NCBI RefSeq assembly: GCF_040802235.1
Contig: NW_027332181.1
Span: 372,001 to 436,000, forward strand
Direction: 5' to 3'
From: Manis javanica
Taxonomy: Eukaryota > Chordata > Mammalia > Pholidota > Manidae
DNA length: 64,000 nt
A program made the position numbers and the translations under genes. Numbering within the stretch: position 1 is the first letter of the stretch; every line of letters begins with the position of its first letter. Under the pieces are notes generated by a model. The model searched no databases, was not told the DNA's origin, and saw only the letters and a program-made list of their open reading frames with translations. Shown in pieces: positions 1 through 13,705 of this stretch.

Positions 1-1030
1 GGCAAAATGATGTAAGGAAATTCTAGATGAAAAGTTCAGTAAGCAGGCTTATTTCCAATAGAACAAAATAAAAGAAATCCATAATAAATACATCTCCACC
101 TGCTTATCAGACTCACTGTTACACTCACATATTGTCTCAGCGTAATATGTTAAACATACAGTTTATGTCCTCATACCCTCTGCCCATGATATATTATATT
201 CCCCATAACAGGACAAAATAAAACAATTCATCTTGACTTTATTCTGTCATATGAGCAAGGCATCTGTCATAGCATTATCATTTCATCAGTCACTTACATG
301 AGAAATATCCAAGTTCAAGTTCTTATTAGCTTCTGCCTGGGTTATTTTAGAAGAGTCCTAATTTCTCTCCCCATTTCTAATCTACTCCCATTTGAATTCA
401 AAGAGCATCAGCCTGCCTGCCAGCTTAAATACCACTTTAGTCACATTACAACTTAGTGCAAGAATCTTAAATTAATTTTCATTCTATGGGCAGTGAAAAG
501 CAAACTCTTTTTAATGGCATTCAGTCTTTATCTTCCACTTCTGTCCAATGCGAACTCTCTTTGCAATCAGGCCAATCGATCACCAACTCCTATTCATGAC
601 TTACTCAAGCTGTCCACCCACCCTTACTTCCTTGTCAATGAAAATGCATCCTTCCAGAATGCTCAACTGAAAAGCTAATATAGTTTTCAGTAACCATTAC
701 AACTGTAAATAAACTCTCTACCTTCAGAATTTCAACAACACTCACATATTGTCTGCCCCATTGATTAGGCACTAAATTGTACTGTCTCCTACTCACATGA
801 TTACACATCTAATGATCTAATTTTACTAAGAGGAGGTAATTCCCTTATGGGCCTTTATATTTGTTGTGCTTCTCATAGTCCTTGAGAGAGAGCTAGAAAT
901 ATGGTAAATGCTCAATTACTATTTAGTGAACAATAGATGATCTACATCTTTAGTTTTTGTGCAAAGCCCAATATATTTATAATTTGCTTATACCTCTAAG
1001 GCTTTTCTCTAACAAAATGAATTATTATCT
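1..1030. other. FAM102B intron 1, AT-rich, no feature seen
   Basis: This stretch lies downstream, in the minus-strand reading direction, of the FAM102B exon 1 splice donor, so it is read as part of intron 1. It is AT-rich. No exon, RNA gene or named repeat was recognised. The short open frames here have no recognisable protein character. Confidence 0.6.
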
Positions 1031-1540
1031 TATGTAGGCTCATGCATTAGGGATCCCCAAGGCCACCCCCAGGGTCAGTGATCCTTTAGGAGGACTCAGA
1101 GGACTCAGCACCTAGCTGTACTCATGTATAGGATTTATTACAGTGAAAGGATACAAAGGCGAATCAGCCAGGGAAAAGGTGCATGGAGAAAATTCCAGAG
1201 AACCAGTGGAGTCTCCCAGAACACAATTTCTCTAGCATCAAATTGTGACAACACATGCTTTCTATCAAGGAAGCTCATTAGATATGCAGTACCTGGGAAG
1301 TTTTTTTTTAAAGGGTTGGTCATGTAGGCACCTGCTGCCTAGCATAAACCAAAATTCTAGACTCTCAGAAAGTATTCAACATAAACAACACTGTTGGTAG
1401 TCTAGGCACAGCTGAGCCACTCTAAAGTTTTACTATCAGTGTAGAGAACTACTGACCATTCAAGTTTCCAGATGCCAGCAAAAGCATGTAAGCAGGCCTT
1501 TCTAAGGAAAGTAGTCTAGCCTGTTATGTTAACCCTTTTC
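1031..1540 (-). mobile_element. ERVL-type LTR, MER21-like
   Basis: The text around 1130-1330 (a stretch reading toward 'ggatttattacagtgaaagg', then a 'lymph' of short phrases about lost direct repeats and a closing block ending 'gactctcagaaag') resembles, from memory, old ERVL LTRs of the MER21 group. The AATAAA polyadenylation signal falls on the minus strand at about 1133-1140, which gives the orientation. No internal retroviral sequence adjoins it, so it is probably a solo LTR. The ends are degraded, no target-site duplication was found, and the subfamily name is tentative. Confidence 0.5.
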
Positions 1541-1849
1541 TATGTAGTTCATTTTTATGGGAGGAATGTTACAGTGGTAACTATATTTGATTTATAAGAG
1601 GCACACAAAGTGACTTTTGAAAAAATTAATATTTAGCATTTAATTAGAGATGCACTGCCTAGATTGACACCCCAAAATTAGAAGTTTTGCTATTTTTAAG
1701 TAATTCACATCCTTTAGATATTTTGGGTTTTCCTTTTTTTTCTTGTAGAATGAGATCTTTTTCAACACTCTCATAGCTGTCAAAGGAATTGAGTATTAAC
1801 AACTAAAGGAAACAAGCTCCTTGTCTTTTCTTCAATTGGTACCACAGCA

Positions 1850-2045
1850 CTGCAGTAGTTGTTTTAGGTTCATCATCTTACGAAACCCTCACAACAACCC
1901 CAAATGCCAGTGATGATTTCTATTTTATAGCTGGAAGTTTTGAGAGGCTAAGAACCCACCCAGGTTTATGAGGGGAGAGCTGGGATTTAGGTTCTGATCT
2001 GCCTCATTCCAAACCTTTGCACTTAGCTTTCTACGAGCTACCTCT
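1850..2045 (-). repeat. MIR SINE, antisense
   Basis: The plus strand shows the usual antisense MIR order: a piece like 'ccctcacaacaacccc', then an altered 'ttttatagctgga' block, then 'gagctgggatttaggttctg'. MIR is an ancient tRNA-derived SINE. This copy is strongly diverged and lies in FAM102B intron 1. Confidence 0.6.
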
Positions 2046-2369
2046 ACCTAAAAAGTCGTAAGCTTCTTATGAATCATTTCCCTCCTAACTATAGAGATCT
2101 GTTTTTCTTTTTTAGTTGTTTGGTTACAGAGCACTATTCTTAACTTTACTGACTTTAATTAAATTCAAATTTTAGTTGGAAGAGAAAGGGGGTAAATTTA
2201 ACCCCAGATACTCTGAGTTTTCCTTTCCAACTCTCGCAAATTACAAATCAGATTATACACACTGCTTGTTAAAACCATTAGGAAGCTCCTTTTTCAGCAC
2301 AGTACACAATTTTCTCCATTTTATCTGACATCAATCTGTTTGAAATAAGACATATCAGGATCATGGCAT

Positions 2370-2535
2370 TTCACTCTTCAGATGTGGGGACCTTGGGAAA
2401 GTTATGATTTCTGAATCTGTTTATCCACCCACAAAATGGGAATCCCTACCTCACAGACTTGCTGTGAGAATTAATAAGTAAGATAATATATTTAAAGGGC
2501 CCAGCCTATATATATTTGCGGAATAAACGACTGCC
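2370..2535 (+). repeat. MIR SINE, sense
   Basis: A MIR core reads in sense: 'gaccttgggaaagtta', then 'acaaaatgggaatccctacc', then 'cttgctgtgagaattaa', ending near 'gcggaataaacga'. It lies in FAM102B intron 1. Confidence 0.7.
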
Positions 2536-3934
2536 TCCAACATTGTAATAACTGACCGGTGAGTAGCAAAGCCAAATCAATAATCTGAGGGAGAAAGGAC
2601 GTAGTAGGAAGTACCCTGACCACCAGGTGTCACCACTGGCCCAGAAGAGCTGGTCTAACTGCCAGATAAGGGGGTGGGACCCTGCAGCAAAACAGAGTAA
2701 GACTCAGGGTTAAGACTGTCACTTGAACCTACAGGATATTCAAGAATTGACTTCGAATTTTCAGCATAAGCGGGGGTACAATATTGAGCGCACCATTCTA
2801 AGTTACACTATTCTCTTAGTGGTGTGTTAAAAATTATTACAGTACAATTAATTAGCTGAATAACCATAGATTTGTCATCTCAGTTTAATTTTAAAAGCCA
2901 TCCTTGGCTGACTGTTTTTTAATTCTGAGAAGTAAGTGTTTCATACATCCTTTGGCCTATTAGACATTTATGTTTCTGGCTTTCATAGACTTCAATATTG
3001 CCACCACTGACAATTTTATGGGCCTAAGTTCACAACCCACTGACATTATTTCCTTTACATTATTAATAGGGATGACAGGTAAAAGAAAAGCAGAATGAAT
3101 ATTTTTAGGGTCACAATAAAGTCGATGTACGGTAAATTTAGGAAAATAAGTATTAACTATTAAGCTTTTCCACTGATCTCAGGAATTTAAAGGCTCATTT
3201 TTAAAAAATCTGTAAATTTTCCATTTTCTTATGGAACACTTACCTTAGGGTAAATATGTTAACCTAGAATAACCCTGACATTGCTCAAGGAACGCTACCA
3301 CTCCTGCCTTCAATCTATAACCTGCCAAGGACTCTCCCTGAGAGTGTCCAGAGGCTCCCTTCAAAATGAGGGCATGGTCTGGGCTCTCCTAGTTCTAAGT
3401 CCTCCACGCGGAGAGCCACTAGCGGCCACTTTAAGATTGGTTATTCAGCGAGGGAGAGCGCGTAACTGGAGATGCAGCTCTCCGATGAAGCACAGACTGT
3501 TGTCCCGTGGGCCAGGGAACACATGACCAGGCCGACCCCGGCTGCATCCTGGGCTCTCCAGTCCCCGAGGAACCAACAAGGGAGGAGTTAGGCTGGCACA
3601 GGCTTCAGTTCAGAGCGGGCATTCTCGGAACTCGAGCAGTTTGGGTTATTTTTGCTTTTGTTTTAACAACAGCTCAAGTTCCACTTTGCATTTCACAAAC
3701 AAATCGAAACGTCTTAAGAGAAACCAGAAGCATCTTTTCCCTTCTGGCCATTGCTTCCATGCCTAGAGAACTTAGGAGGGAAGCGCAGATACCAGGAACC
3801 ATTTAGAATTAGGAGAGCAAAAGGAAGCCCATCCCAGCCGAGGTGGACCCATTTGTGAAGCACTTTCTGCGGATCAATAAATTCCTGCCTGGTTTCAGAC
3901 TGATCTCTAAAGAGCAGCTCACGAGGCTGGCCAC
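2536..3934. other. FAM102B intron 1, promoter-proximal part
   Basis: No repeat or exon of a known gene was recognised. GC content rises from about 3400 toward the CpG island. A plus-strand open frame at 3843-4064 is discussed in the findings and is not called as a gene. Confidence 0.5.
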
Positions 3935-4044
3935 GCTCCTGGAGCAAATGGGCCAAGAAAGAGATGCAGCCCATCAAACAAGCCCCCGCGGGGCGGACGC
4001 GAGCGCAGCGGCTCGGAGGAGCTGGCGGCGCGGAGGGCGCGTTA

Positions 4045-4542
<498 letters not shown>

Positions 4543-4725
4543 TTAGAGAGCGGCCGCTGCCTGAGCGCCACAGGGCCCGAGGTGCCCCCAGCGGCGGCAG
4601 CCGGCAGCGCACCGCGGGGCGGAAGCGGGAGGGCGGGCTAGGAAATTCGGGCCGGCGGGCGCTTCGCCGGGAAACTGCCCCGCGACGGCAGTTAGCGCGT
4701 CACGCTTCTCTCGGGTTAAAGAAAG

Positions 4726-5676
4726 ACAAACCCAACCAAAAGGGAGCTTCCTTCTACAGCTTCCTCTCGGCCTTTCTTTCCGTTTTTGCTCCGCCCCCTC
4801 TGTCCTTCCCCCTCCAGTGATATTTTTTTTCCCTTGGGTTTGAGAGTCATGGGTTAGTAATAGGGAGAATCAGAATCACCAAGACGTTTTCGTCAAATTG
4901 AAATCCTAAAACTAAAATTTCCTTTGGGTACTGTAAATTCATGAGCCTTCTAAAGTAAAATGAGGACAAAGTAGGAAAAAGGAAAGGGATTAACTTGTGT
5001 TGAGGACCTACCAAGTGCCCAGGCTCTGTACTGCTACAGGCATTTTCTCTTGTTTATACTTTAGTTTCTGTCACCCAGAATAAAAGAGTACAGAAGATAA
5101 AATAAAACCTTCCCTTATAAAAGTTGGCTGTCCATACTGACCACTGAAAAGCCTAAACATAGTCTCCGCAGATGCATATCAATTACCTGCTTTCTATAGG
5201 CTATGTTGTTACAATGTATGTTGCTTACTTGGTTATATAATGTTTGTGTTTTCAAACCAAGTTACTGTCCTTTTAACTCATATTCCCTCGCAGTAATCTC
5301 TGAGAGGGTGTAATTGAAGAGGTTCTCCTTCCCAGGTCACTCATTTATTCGTGCAGTCCTGTAAAAATATTTCTCAATCACTACAATGTTAAAAACAAAA
5401 GAAACCTGAAGAATTTTATAATCTAGTGAGGGAGACATAAGTAAATCACATTAAAAAAAAACACACAAAAAACCCTAGCATCAAGGTGTGTTTGTTCAGA
5501 ATGAAGAAGCAATTTGTCTAGAACTCAAAAGAGGAAGCAATTAATTAGTAACCAGTGTTCTGAATTTCAAAGAATGAATAGGATTTAAGACAAAGTGGGA
5601 GGGAGGTGTTTCAGGTGGAAAAAACGGAATAAAGACTCAGAGGCAGATCTTAGGAATTTGGGCTGGGGGGTTGGTA
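4726..5676. other. Upstream of FAM102B; MIR remnant at about 4990-5110
   Basis: After the CpG island the sequence becomes AT-rich. At about 5000-5060 a short run ('gaggacctaccaagtgccc', 'caggcattttctcttg') resembles an antisense MIR fragment. Nothing else was recognised. Confidence 0.4.
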
Positions 5677-5719
5677 GTTGTTGCAAATGGAAGGATGCCT
5701 TTTTATGGCTGAATAATAT
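5677..5719 (-). mobile_element. 43-bp fragment of L1 ORF2
   Basis: This short run differs at one base in 43 from 8131-8173, which lies inside the antisense L1 copy nearby. The match belongs to the 3' part of ORF2, near the MEYYAAI coding block. No L1 sequence was recognised on either side. Confidence 0.7.
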
Positions 5720-5877
5720 GTAATAAAGCTGGTTCCCCAGCAGGGCCAAGCAGGAGAGGCAGTGGGAAGAGCTAGGGAGATTTTAAGGTTTGTAACTTGT
5801 ATAACTAGATGGATGTTAATTCCATTGACTGAACTTTGGAATCAGGAGGAGAGTGGGTTTGGAATGGAAGAGATAAT

Positions 5878-5913
5878 GAGTTGAAGAATACAGTTGAGTT
5901 GAAGAATACAGTG
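5878..5913. repeat. 18-bp tandem duplication, two units
   Basis: The units 5878-5895 and 5896-5913 match at 17 of 18 bases (gagttgaagaatacagt plus one variable base). Confidence 0.85.
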
Positions 5914-7389
5914 TGCCAGGCACTATGCTGGAGACTAGAGATACATGTGGACAGGACACACAAGTTTATCAATAATGGAAGTTAACATGGATGTGCAAAG
6001 TTAACATGAATCAATTAGAGAGAGACAGTGAGAGAGAGATCTTCATGATCCATAGAGTGCAGAGGAGGGAGTTTCTAGAAAGTGCTGCAGAACAATTGTG
6101 GAGGATTTGGACTGAAAAGAAGCTATTAAATTGAAAAACCAGGAGGTCATTGGTAATCTAGGCAAGAGAAATCACCATAGAAGGTGGTGGCAACATTAGA
6201 TTAAAATCGCCTGGGAAGTGAATGGAAGGTAGTAATGAGGAGTGGGTGACTAAAAGTTTATTTTTTTCTGACTTTTGTCAGCGAATGAGGGCAGTAGCTA
6301 CAGAAGGAGAGTTCAAGCTTTTTCAATGACATTCAGGTACTATCCAAGATTTATTGAGAGCCTAATTTGTGCCACGCACGTTAATAGGTCCTAGGGATCT
6401 AAAATGCAGTCCATGTTCTATATTACTGTGCCTATTAAGTAAGCAGGCAGTTGCAGTACTATGTAACGTTGAGTTCTGTCTATATATCATGGTGAGTAGA
6501 GGCTGCTGTAGTAGCATATAATAACATCTAACGAGGATAAAAAGGCTTATGGAAGGCTCTCTGGGGTAAGTGACTCTTGAACTGATGTCCGAATGATGAG
6601 AGTGGGGGTAGGAAGTGGTTTCCAGGAAGAAGGTGGTGCGTGTGCAAAGGCTCCGAGGAAGAGAGGCCATGTTGCAGGAGGAACTGAGAGTAGTTCAGTC
6701 TGGCTGCAGCTTAGACTGTGGTGTTGTGATGGGGCTGTAGAGAGCCACTGAAGTTTTAAAACACGAATGACATATTCTGATTTGCATTTTATAAAGCTCT
6801 CCAAGTACAGTAAAGCTGGAGGAAGGGAGAGAGGCTAGTACTCGTTTTTAGACTCATGGTTTGAGTATTAAACACCTTGTATAAGTCAAGATCCAGGCAA
6901 AAATTAGACATCATACTCTAAGTGTTTAAAGAAAGTTTATGAAAGGACTCCTTACAGAACTGAGGGCAGGGTCAGGACCCACTGTCTGATGGGGAGTGCA
7001 GAGAAGGGGGGATAAATATCCTGACTACTTTCTCCTCCTGCTTTCTGCTATCATGTCACTTTCTGCTGGTCCCTCCCATGATCCAAAACCAAAGCCAGAG
7101 GGCAGAGGGATGTGATGAAGCAGTTCACAGAGGATGGCCTCCTGGGACACAGAGAAGGGCAGAGAGTGGATGGAGGTAAAGAGACAAGAAGCTACCAGCG
7201 CACAGCTGATTTAAGCAGGGTTCACTTCAGGAACCCAAAACCACTCTAGATATTTTAAAAAACTAAGGGATATCAGTCAAGCAATTCAGTGTTTCTGAAA
7301 CCTGTTGAAGGAGGGGTGGAGTCAATAGACTACTGAATTAAAGGTCACATCATTTGTGGCAAATATTCCTAGTGTTCACTAATACCTGG
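5914..7389. other. Ancient interspersed repeats, unnamed
   Basis: The block at 6330-6830 contains phrases common in old mammal-wide repeats ('cgtgtgcaaaggctccgagg', 'gtagttcagtctggctg', 'gacatattctgatttgc'). Related phrases recur at 11030-11350, 14040-14330 and 16990-17110. I cannot assign the family by name. There is no coding signal. Confidence 0.4.
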
Positions 7390-7664
7390 TCCTCCTTTAT
7401 TTCCTGGGCATATGGGGGTTTCTATTTCCTGATACTCTTGCAGTCATGTGGGGCCATGTGACTAGCTCTAGCTACTAAAATTTGAGAAGTCATTGCCAAG
7501 ATGAGATAGTGAAAACCCTTTGAGCAATTCTCTAAACTTTCTCTTCCCTGTTGCAAGTCATGGAGGAAACCTTGGATTAAGATGTAGTAGCCACAGACTG
7601 AAGAACCCAGATCACTGAGTCAGCACATGGAGAATTACTGCCCACTCCTACAGTAAACATTTTT
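7390..7664. repeat. Unnamed medium-reiterated repeat
   Basis: A core like 'cttgcagtcatgtggggcc', then 'atgtgactagctcta', recurs in diverged form at 10300-10400 and, on the opposite strand, at 13770-13860. This pattern is typical of an old DNA transposon or LTR family. The family is not named with confidence. Confidence 0.4.
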
Positions 7665-8775
7665 TCCCCAGTTTTAATTGAGGTATAAATGACATATGAC
7701 ATTGTATGAGTCTAAGCTGTACATTTAGACTAATGTAAAATATGATTTGATATAGGTATATATGACAATGACCATAATAAATTTAGTTAACATTAATCAC
7801 CTCAGTTACAATTTTTTTCTTGTGATGAGAAGTTATAATTGCTAAGAGATCTACTTTCTTAGCAATTTTCCAATATATACTATGTATTTTTTACTATAAT
7901 CACCATGCTGTACATTACATCCCCAGGAATTAATTATCTTATAACAGGTAGTTTGTACCTTTTGATCACCCTTCACCCGTTGTAACACCCCCTACTCCCT
8001 GCCTCTGGCAACCAACAATCTGTTCTGTATCTGTGAGTTTGGTTTTTGAAGAATCCACATTTAAGTGAGATCATACAGTCTTTGTCTTTCTCTTAGTTCA
8101 CTTAGCATAATGCCCTCAAGATCCATCCATGTTGTTGCAAATGGCAGGATGCCTTTTTATGGCTGAATAATATTTCATTGCATATGTGTCACATTTTCTT
8201 TATCCATCTGTCAGTGGACCCTTAGGTTGTTTCCATGAGTTAGCTATTGTAAATAATGCTGCGATGAATATGGGGGCTCAGATATCTCTTTAGAATGGTG
8301 ACTTTTTCCATTGGATGTACACCCAGAAGTAGGATTGCTGGATCATATAAAAGTTCTGTTTTTAATTTTTAAAGGAATCTCCATACTGTTTTCTATAGTG
8401 GCTGCACCAATTTACAATCCCACCAATAGTGCCCACAAGGGTTCCCTTTTCTCCACATCCTCCCCATACTTGTTGCTTCTTAAGCTTTTTTATAATAGTC
8501 ATTCTAATAGGTGTGAGGTAATATCTCTTTGTGGTTTTGATTTGCATTTCTCTGATTATCAGTGGTGTTGAGTGTCCCTTTTCATGTACCTGTTGGCCAT
8601 TTGTATGTCTTCTTTGATAAAATGTTGATTCAGTTCCTCTGCTCATTTTTTAACTGGATTGTTTTCTCTTTCTTTTCTGTTTTTTGCTAATTGAGTTGTA
8701 TGAATTCTTTATATATTTTAGATATTAACTCCTTATCTGATATATGATTTGCAAATGCTTTCTCCCATATGAAGA
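7665..8775 (-). mobile_element. L1 3' portion (3' UTR and ORF2 C-terminus), antisense
   Basis: The 3' UTR comes first on the plus strand ('ttttaattgaggtataaatg', about 7670-8030), followed by the reversed 3' end of ORF2. A minus-strand frame at 8362-8646 shows broken remnants of the ORF2 C-terminal block (residues like [18 protein letters not shown] and CGEKGT). It is an old, 5'-truncated L1 copy with no coding capacity. Confidence 0.9.
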
Positions 8776-8994
8776 GGCTGAATGCCAGGAACATGTCATC
8801 ATACCTTGCTTGCAAGCGGTCACAGCACCAGAAAGATGGCCCTCAATTCATTTTCACCTGCTATTTCCATAAGTGCATCTTTTTGGCAGACCTGATTTGC
8901 ACTTGGAATTTGAGTGGCAAGGGATTCTGAAGGACGTAATTTTTAGCTTTCCAACTTCTTCAGACAGAATGATGGAATGGATGCTGAGCAACAG
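8776..8994. other. Unannotated spacer
   Basis: Nothing recognised between the L1 and L2 copies. Confidence 0.5.
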
Positions 8995-9145
8995 ATCTTA
9001 GGATCTACCCCAATACCTATAATAAAGTTCCTCAAAGGCAGGGATGGCTTGGTAATCATCTTTGTATGTCTTGTGTCCGGCCCAGTACCTGGTATTAGTG
9101 TGTATTCAATAAACGTTTCTTGAAATGATCTGAATTTATGGACCA
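8995..9145 (+). repeat. L2 LINE 3' end, sense
   Basis: The typical L2 tail is present: 'ctcaaaggcagggatggctt', then 'cagtacctggtattagtg', then 'tattcaataaacgtttctt'. L2 is an extinct, mammal-wide LINE. Confidence 0.75.
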
Positions 9146-12100
9146 TCTTAAGTGTTTTACCTCTCAGATAAAATGATAAAGGTGTCAGACATGTGCTAAA
9201 GCATCTTGTGTCAGAGATTTGACAGTTCTTATAGCACCCTCTTGTAAGTCTCCAACTGAAAGGAGTGGGCAAAAGAAAAAAAATAACCATACCAAACAAT
9301 TACAGAATAATTATGTAAGTTAAAGTTAGGATTCAGCTGCAAATAAAACTCAAACAACAGTGGCTTAAATGTGACAGAATTAACTGGATTGTTTTTTTCT
9401 TTCTTTCTTTTTTGTTTTTTGTTTATGAAATGTGACAGAAGCTCATTTCTCTCCTAATTAAATAAAGTCAGGGGGCAAACAGTCCAGTGCTGGTATGGAG
9501 CTCCATAATCATCAGGCACCTAAACTCTGTTACTCCATCATCCTTAACATGTGGTTTTCATCCTACAGCCTAAGATGACCACTTGAGCTCCAGGCACCAT
9601 TTCTCAATTCCAGCCAGCGAGAAGATGGAAAGAAGAAAGGCTAGCCTAGAAGGAAGAAAGGTATTCTCTTCCTTTCAGGAACACTTCCTGGATGATGTAC
9701 AACCCACTTTTACTTAACGGAAATGATGGCACCAGTTTCAGGCCCAGACCATAAAAAGCTCCCACGCATGTTCTTTCCTCTCTTCCCATATCTGCTGGTT
9801 GGAATTTGATGTCTAGGAAACTCTCAAAGTTACACACTGAGAAGGCAGAGCCTTTATAAGCCTGGGTCTCTAGGTTAACTGTGTGGCAAAGTGTTACTCC
9901 CTTACTCCTATATTCCCCCCCAGGAACAATTACATTGAATTGTAATATGACCCTTGGATGTATGTTTGCCACAACAAGCTAGTTTTGCCTTAATGTAGAA
10001 ATATTCACAGAGGTAGGGTGCTATTGTCAAAATCTAAAATTAGGCAAGCAGGCAGTAGACAACAAGGAAACTATCATTAGGAGCAGGAAATGGAAACCTA
10101 CAACAAGACATTGGATACAAGAGTTGCCTATGATAATTCAGAAGGCTAATAAGGTACCTACAAAGCCCATAGCTCTAGAAGGGATTGGAAAATGAAATGG
10201 AGAGAGTATAGCACTAGGGAAGAAGGGTGAAATGGATATTTGATGACCAAACGTGTGGACCATGGCATGGAGTGCTAGGTCATCACCAAACCTGTTTTCT
10301 TTCCCTCCAGAGTACATAGTTAGATTATATTTTCCAGTCTCCCTTACAATTAAGTGTTGCTGCAAAACGGAGTTCCAGCCAATGAAATGTGTAAAACTTC
10401 CAGGCCTGGTCTGGAAAAGCCAGCATGTGATCCTTTCATTCCTCCCCTGTCAGATGGCTGGATGCGATGTCAAGATTCGTTGGAAGATGAAGACAGCCTT
10501 TATCAGCCTGGTTCTTCCTATTAGCAGCTTATAGCAGAATTGATGGAATTTCAAATGATCAGCCGATAGTATTAATAATAAAGAACATAGAAATGAAGGC
10601 ATCAGGCATGTTTGTTTATTAAAAACTACTCACAAGTTTTGCAATAAAATATATCAGAATACTTTGAGGTGATATTTCTTAGAAAAGGTTATTTTATGTT
10701 GTTATGTAGATAAAAATATGTATTTCTTTTAATGTTCTTTTTTTGCTGGTGTTTATCTACAGTGTCAGGTCCAGTGTTTTTCTATGCATTAGATCATGCC
10801 TTTTACATAAAACTGTCTGTGTAAATGCCTTAGATTGGATATAACATACATATTTCTTTAACTATTATTTATTTAGTTGACTAGTATGCAGCTTTTTAAT
10901 TAGAACACACAAAAGCAGTAAGAGTTGGATCTTCTCAGGGAGTCCAGGGTAGGAAAAACAGAAGAAAGTTGAGAAAGAGACATTTATGTAACTATCAGAG
11001 TGCTTCAGAGGAGGAAGCAGTTACTTCCAGATGAGACATTAAGAGAAGGCTTCATGGAGGATGTGGCATTGAGCTAGACCTTGAGCCTTAAACGAAGCGT
11101 AGGATCTACAAATGCAGAGAAGAAAGGAAAGATTGTTTCTGACATGAGCCAAGGCAGCAAGCAGCAAAGCGTGAAGTTAGGGAGGAGAAGAGTCTGCACT
11201 GAAACAAAGGAAAAAGCAGCTATGAAAAGGAGTAAAGGAAAACCATGTCTGAAACATAGATTGTGGCCAGAACCTGGTTTTAAATGCTAGGCTGGGTAAT
11301 CTGGACTTTATTTTGTAGATTGTGAAGCATTTGAACAAGGAATGAAAAATCAGGGTTGTTCATAGGAACATTGATCTTACAAGAGTATTTAAGATATAAC
11401 GGGCTAGGGAGAGGCTAATACAGGAGCCAGTTAGGAGGCTAGCTGTTACATCAGTGCAGACAATAGGTTATGAGGCTCTGAGGATACTAGAGGGGCATTA
11501 GAGAGAGGACTCAAGAGAGGTTATTGTAAAACTAGAATCAATAAGCCCTAGCAACCTATTGCCTATGGTGGTGGGATAGGGGAAGAAGTAAAAAAAAAAA
11601 GGACTCCAAATTATAAATCTCCATGATAGAGAGGATGGTGGTATTTCAAGCAAATTTACAGATTGCAGGAGGAAAAACAGATTAAGACTGATACAGAAGA
11701 TATGCTCTTGTTACGAAGAATTATATTTACACTATGTTCTGGAAATGTACATATTCAATTCACTTTAACTGATACCAGTGATGGAAATGTGAAGTGCATT
11801 GGGGACATCTTGAATTTTGCACTATGACAATGATGTGTGTTCAGGATACTTATATTTAATGCTATTTCCTTTATTACTTAAGTATATTTATGTTCTCAGA
11901 CTGCTGAGTTTGGAGAAATGCCTCTTGTAACCTTAAACTGACCTTCTTGGTTAGCAAATATCTGAGGTATATAGATTTTTTTTTATGCATTCAAAATCTT
12001 TAACCAAGGAGACTCTTAAAATAGTACAAAAGATCTTTATCTTGAACAACAAAAAAAGTGCCCATCCATGTTCTTTGAATGCTTAAACTCAAGGACTTTC

Positions 12101-13489
12101 CAGATTTAATCTGCTGTAGGTAATATATTTCAAATAAATAGCTCATAGACAACTACTGTCACTATCATAACTAATGCAATCAAATATTATTCCCCAGTTG
12201 GAAAGCATAATTTTTATTCAGATAATCTTTTGAAGAAGGAATATTCTAGTTTCAGTAGAATTAAGATAAGTTTTTAAAGGTTTCACACTGTTTTACTAAA
12301 ATTCTTCTACATAGGGAAGATCTGTTGTGAAAAGTGAGACCGTGTATAACACAAAATGTTCTAGGTAGTATCTAACTTCATATCTTTTCATTTTCCATCT
12401 GAAAAAAATTATAGTAGGAATATGCAGTAGCCCTATTAACATGATACTTTTAATGCCACATTTAACTTGATTCATTTAAAATTCTCCTTTAAATTCTTAC
12501 AGCTATCTTTATAGGAAGTTGTGTATTTTTAATGGTTGTTTTGGGAGATGAGGGCCAAAACTTAAGGTATCTTGACACACCCACTGTCATTTCTTTCCTT
12601 TGATATGCTTCAAAATACTAGCTAAGAAAAGATGGGAGGTTGCTGCATGGCAACAAGATGGTTACACGCTTGACATGTCAGGTTGGTCAAGGGTGATTGT
12701 AGCAAAACCTTCACCCTGATGGTTTTACTACGAAGCAATAGAACAGAATAGTAATGTGGATGATAAAAAAGAAAAGAAAAAAGTTTTCTAATGGCAATGT
12801 AGGAAAGGAAACTGGGTAAACATTCAAACAACTGATTTAAAAGCAAGTTTTGTCAAAATTATCCAGTGATTTGCTTTCATTTTTGGCTTTATTTTCAGTG
12901 CAGCCTTGATTATTTAACCCGTATCTTAGCTAATCAGGCACCTCCGTTTGTGGAAACTTTTTGGGGGGCCAAAAAATTGGCCTTGCGCTAATATGATAAG
13001 CCTGGGCTAGAGCCATGGTGCTGCCTCCCAGATGGAAGTTGTTAGCAGAGAGGAAATATAGTGGTTATGTGGTCTAGAAGGGACAAGGGCAGGAGGAAGT
13101 AGTTCCCATCTGTCCTTGCTGATGAGAGCGGCATTTACTGTTGAGAATACAGATGTGCTTTGTCTTACACTGTAGATGTATTCCTGAAAAATTGTGTATA
13201 AACTGATGTTTACTGTTAATCAAATATGAATGGCTTTATTATGTCTTCAGAATTCCTTGACTTTCATTTCTGATTGATCTTTAATTGGGAGGGGTTTCTA
13301 TTACATTAATTCTAAATTTCTCTATTATAGCTCACATAGTCAAGACCTGCTTTGTTAATCCTAAAACTTTTATTGGTTATGACTTTTAAAATTCCCTCAT
13401 AATGTGAAAAATGTCTGTTTCGTCTACCATATCAATTTAAAGTTTGCAAACTGTATGTCTGTTATGCTGTATATTTACTGATCTTATTA
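9146..13489. other. Repeat-poor to ancient-repeat intergenic DNA
   Basis: The stretch 9340-9800 resembles an old unnamed mammalian repeat ('cagtccagtgctggtatgga', 'cttgagctccaggcaccat'). The core at 10300-10400 is related to the one at 7430-7480. The stretch 11030-11350 is related to 6540-6780. A T-rich tract with TTTC units sits at 9390-9425. The interval 11520-13480 is AT-rich and nothing was recognised in it. No supported exon. Confidence 0.4.
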
Positions 13490-13705
13490 CTGTTATTTCA
13501 TAATAGCATTTATTGAGAGCACTTACCAGGTACTAGGCATAGTTCTAGTCTAAGCACTTTCATGTACTCATTTATTTAAACCTTATCATTCAATGATGTA
13601 GATACTAGTCTTCCATTTTACATCTGAGGAAACTGAGTCACAGGGCTATTAAGCAATTCTTTCAAACCTACACAATCAGTAAGTGGCAGAACCCTGTACA
13701 CCAGG
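13490..13705 (-). repeat. MIR SINE, antisense, nearly full length
   Basis: In order: 'agcatttattgagagcactt', 'caggtactaggcatagttct', 'cattttacatctgaggaaac', 'cagtaagtggcagaaccct'. This is the antisense MIR layout. Confidence 0.85.
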
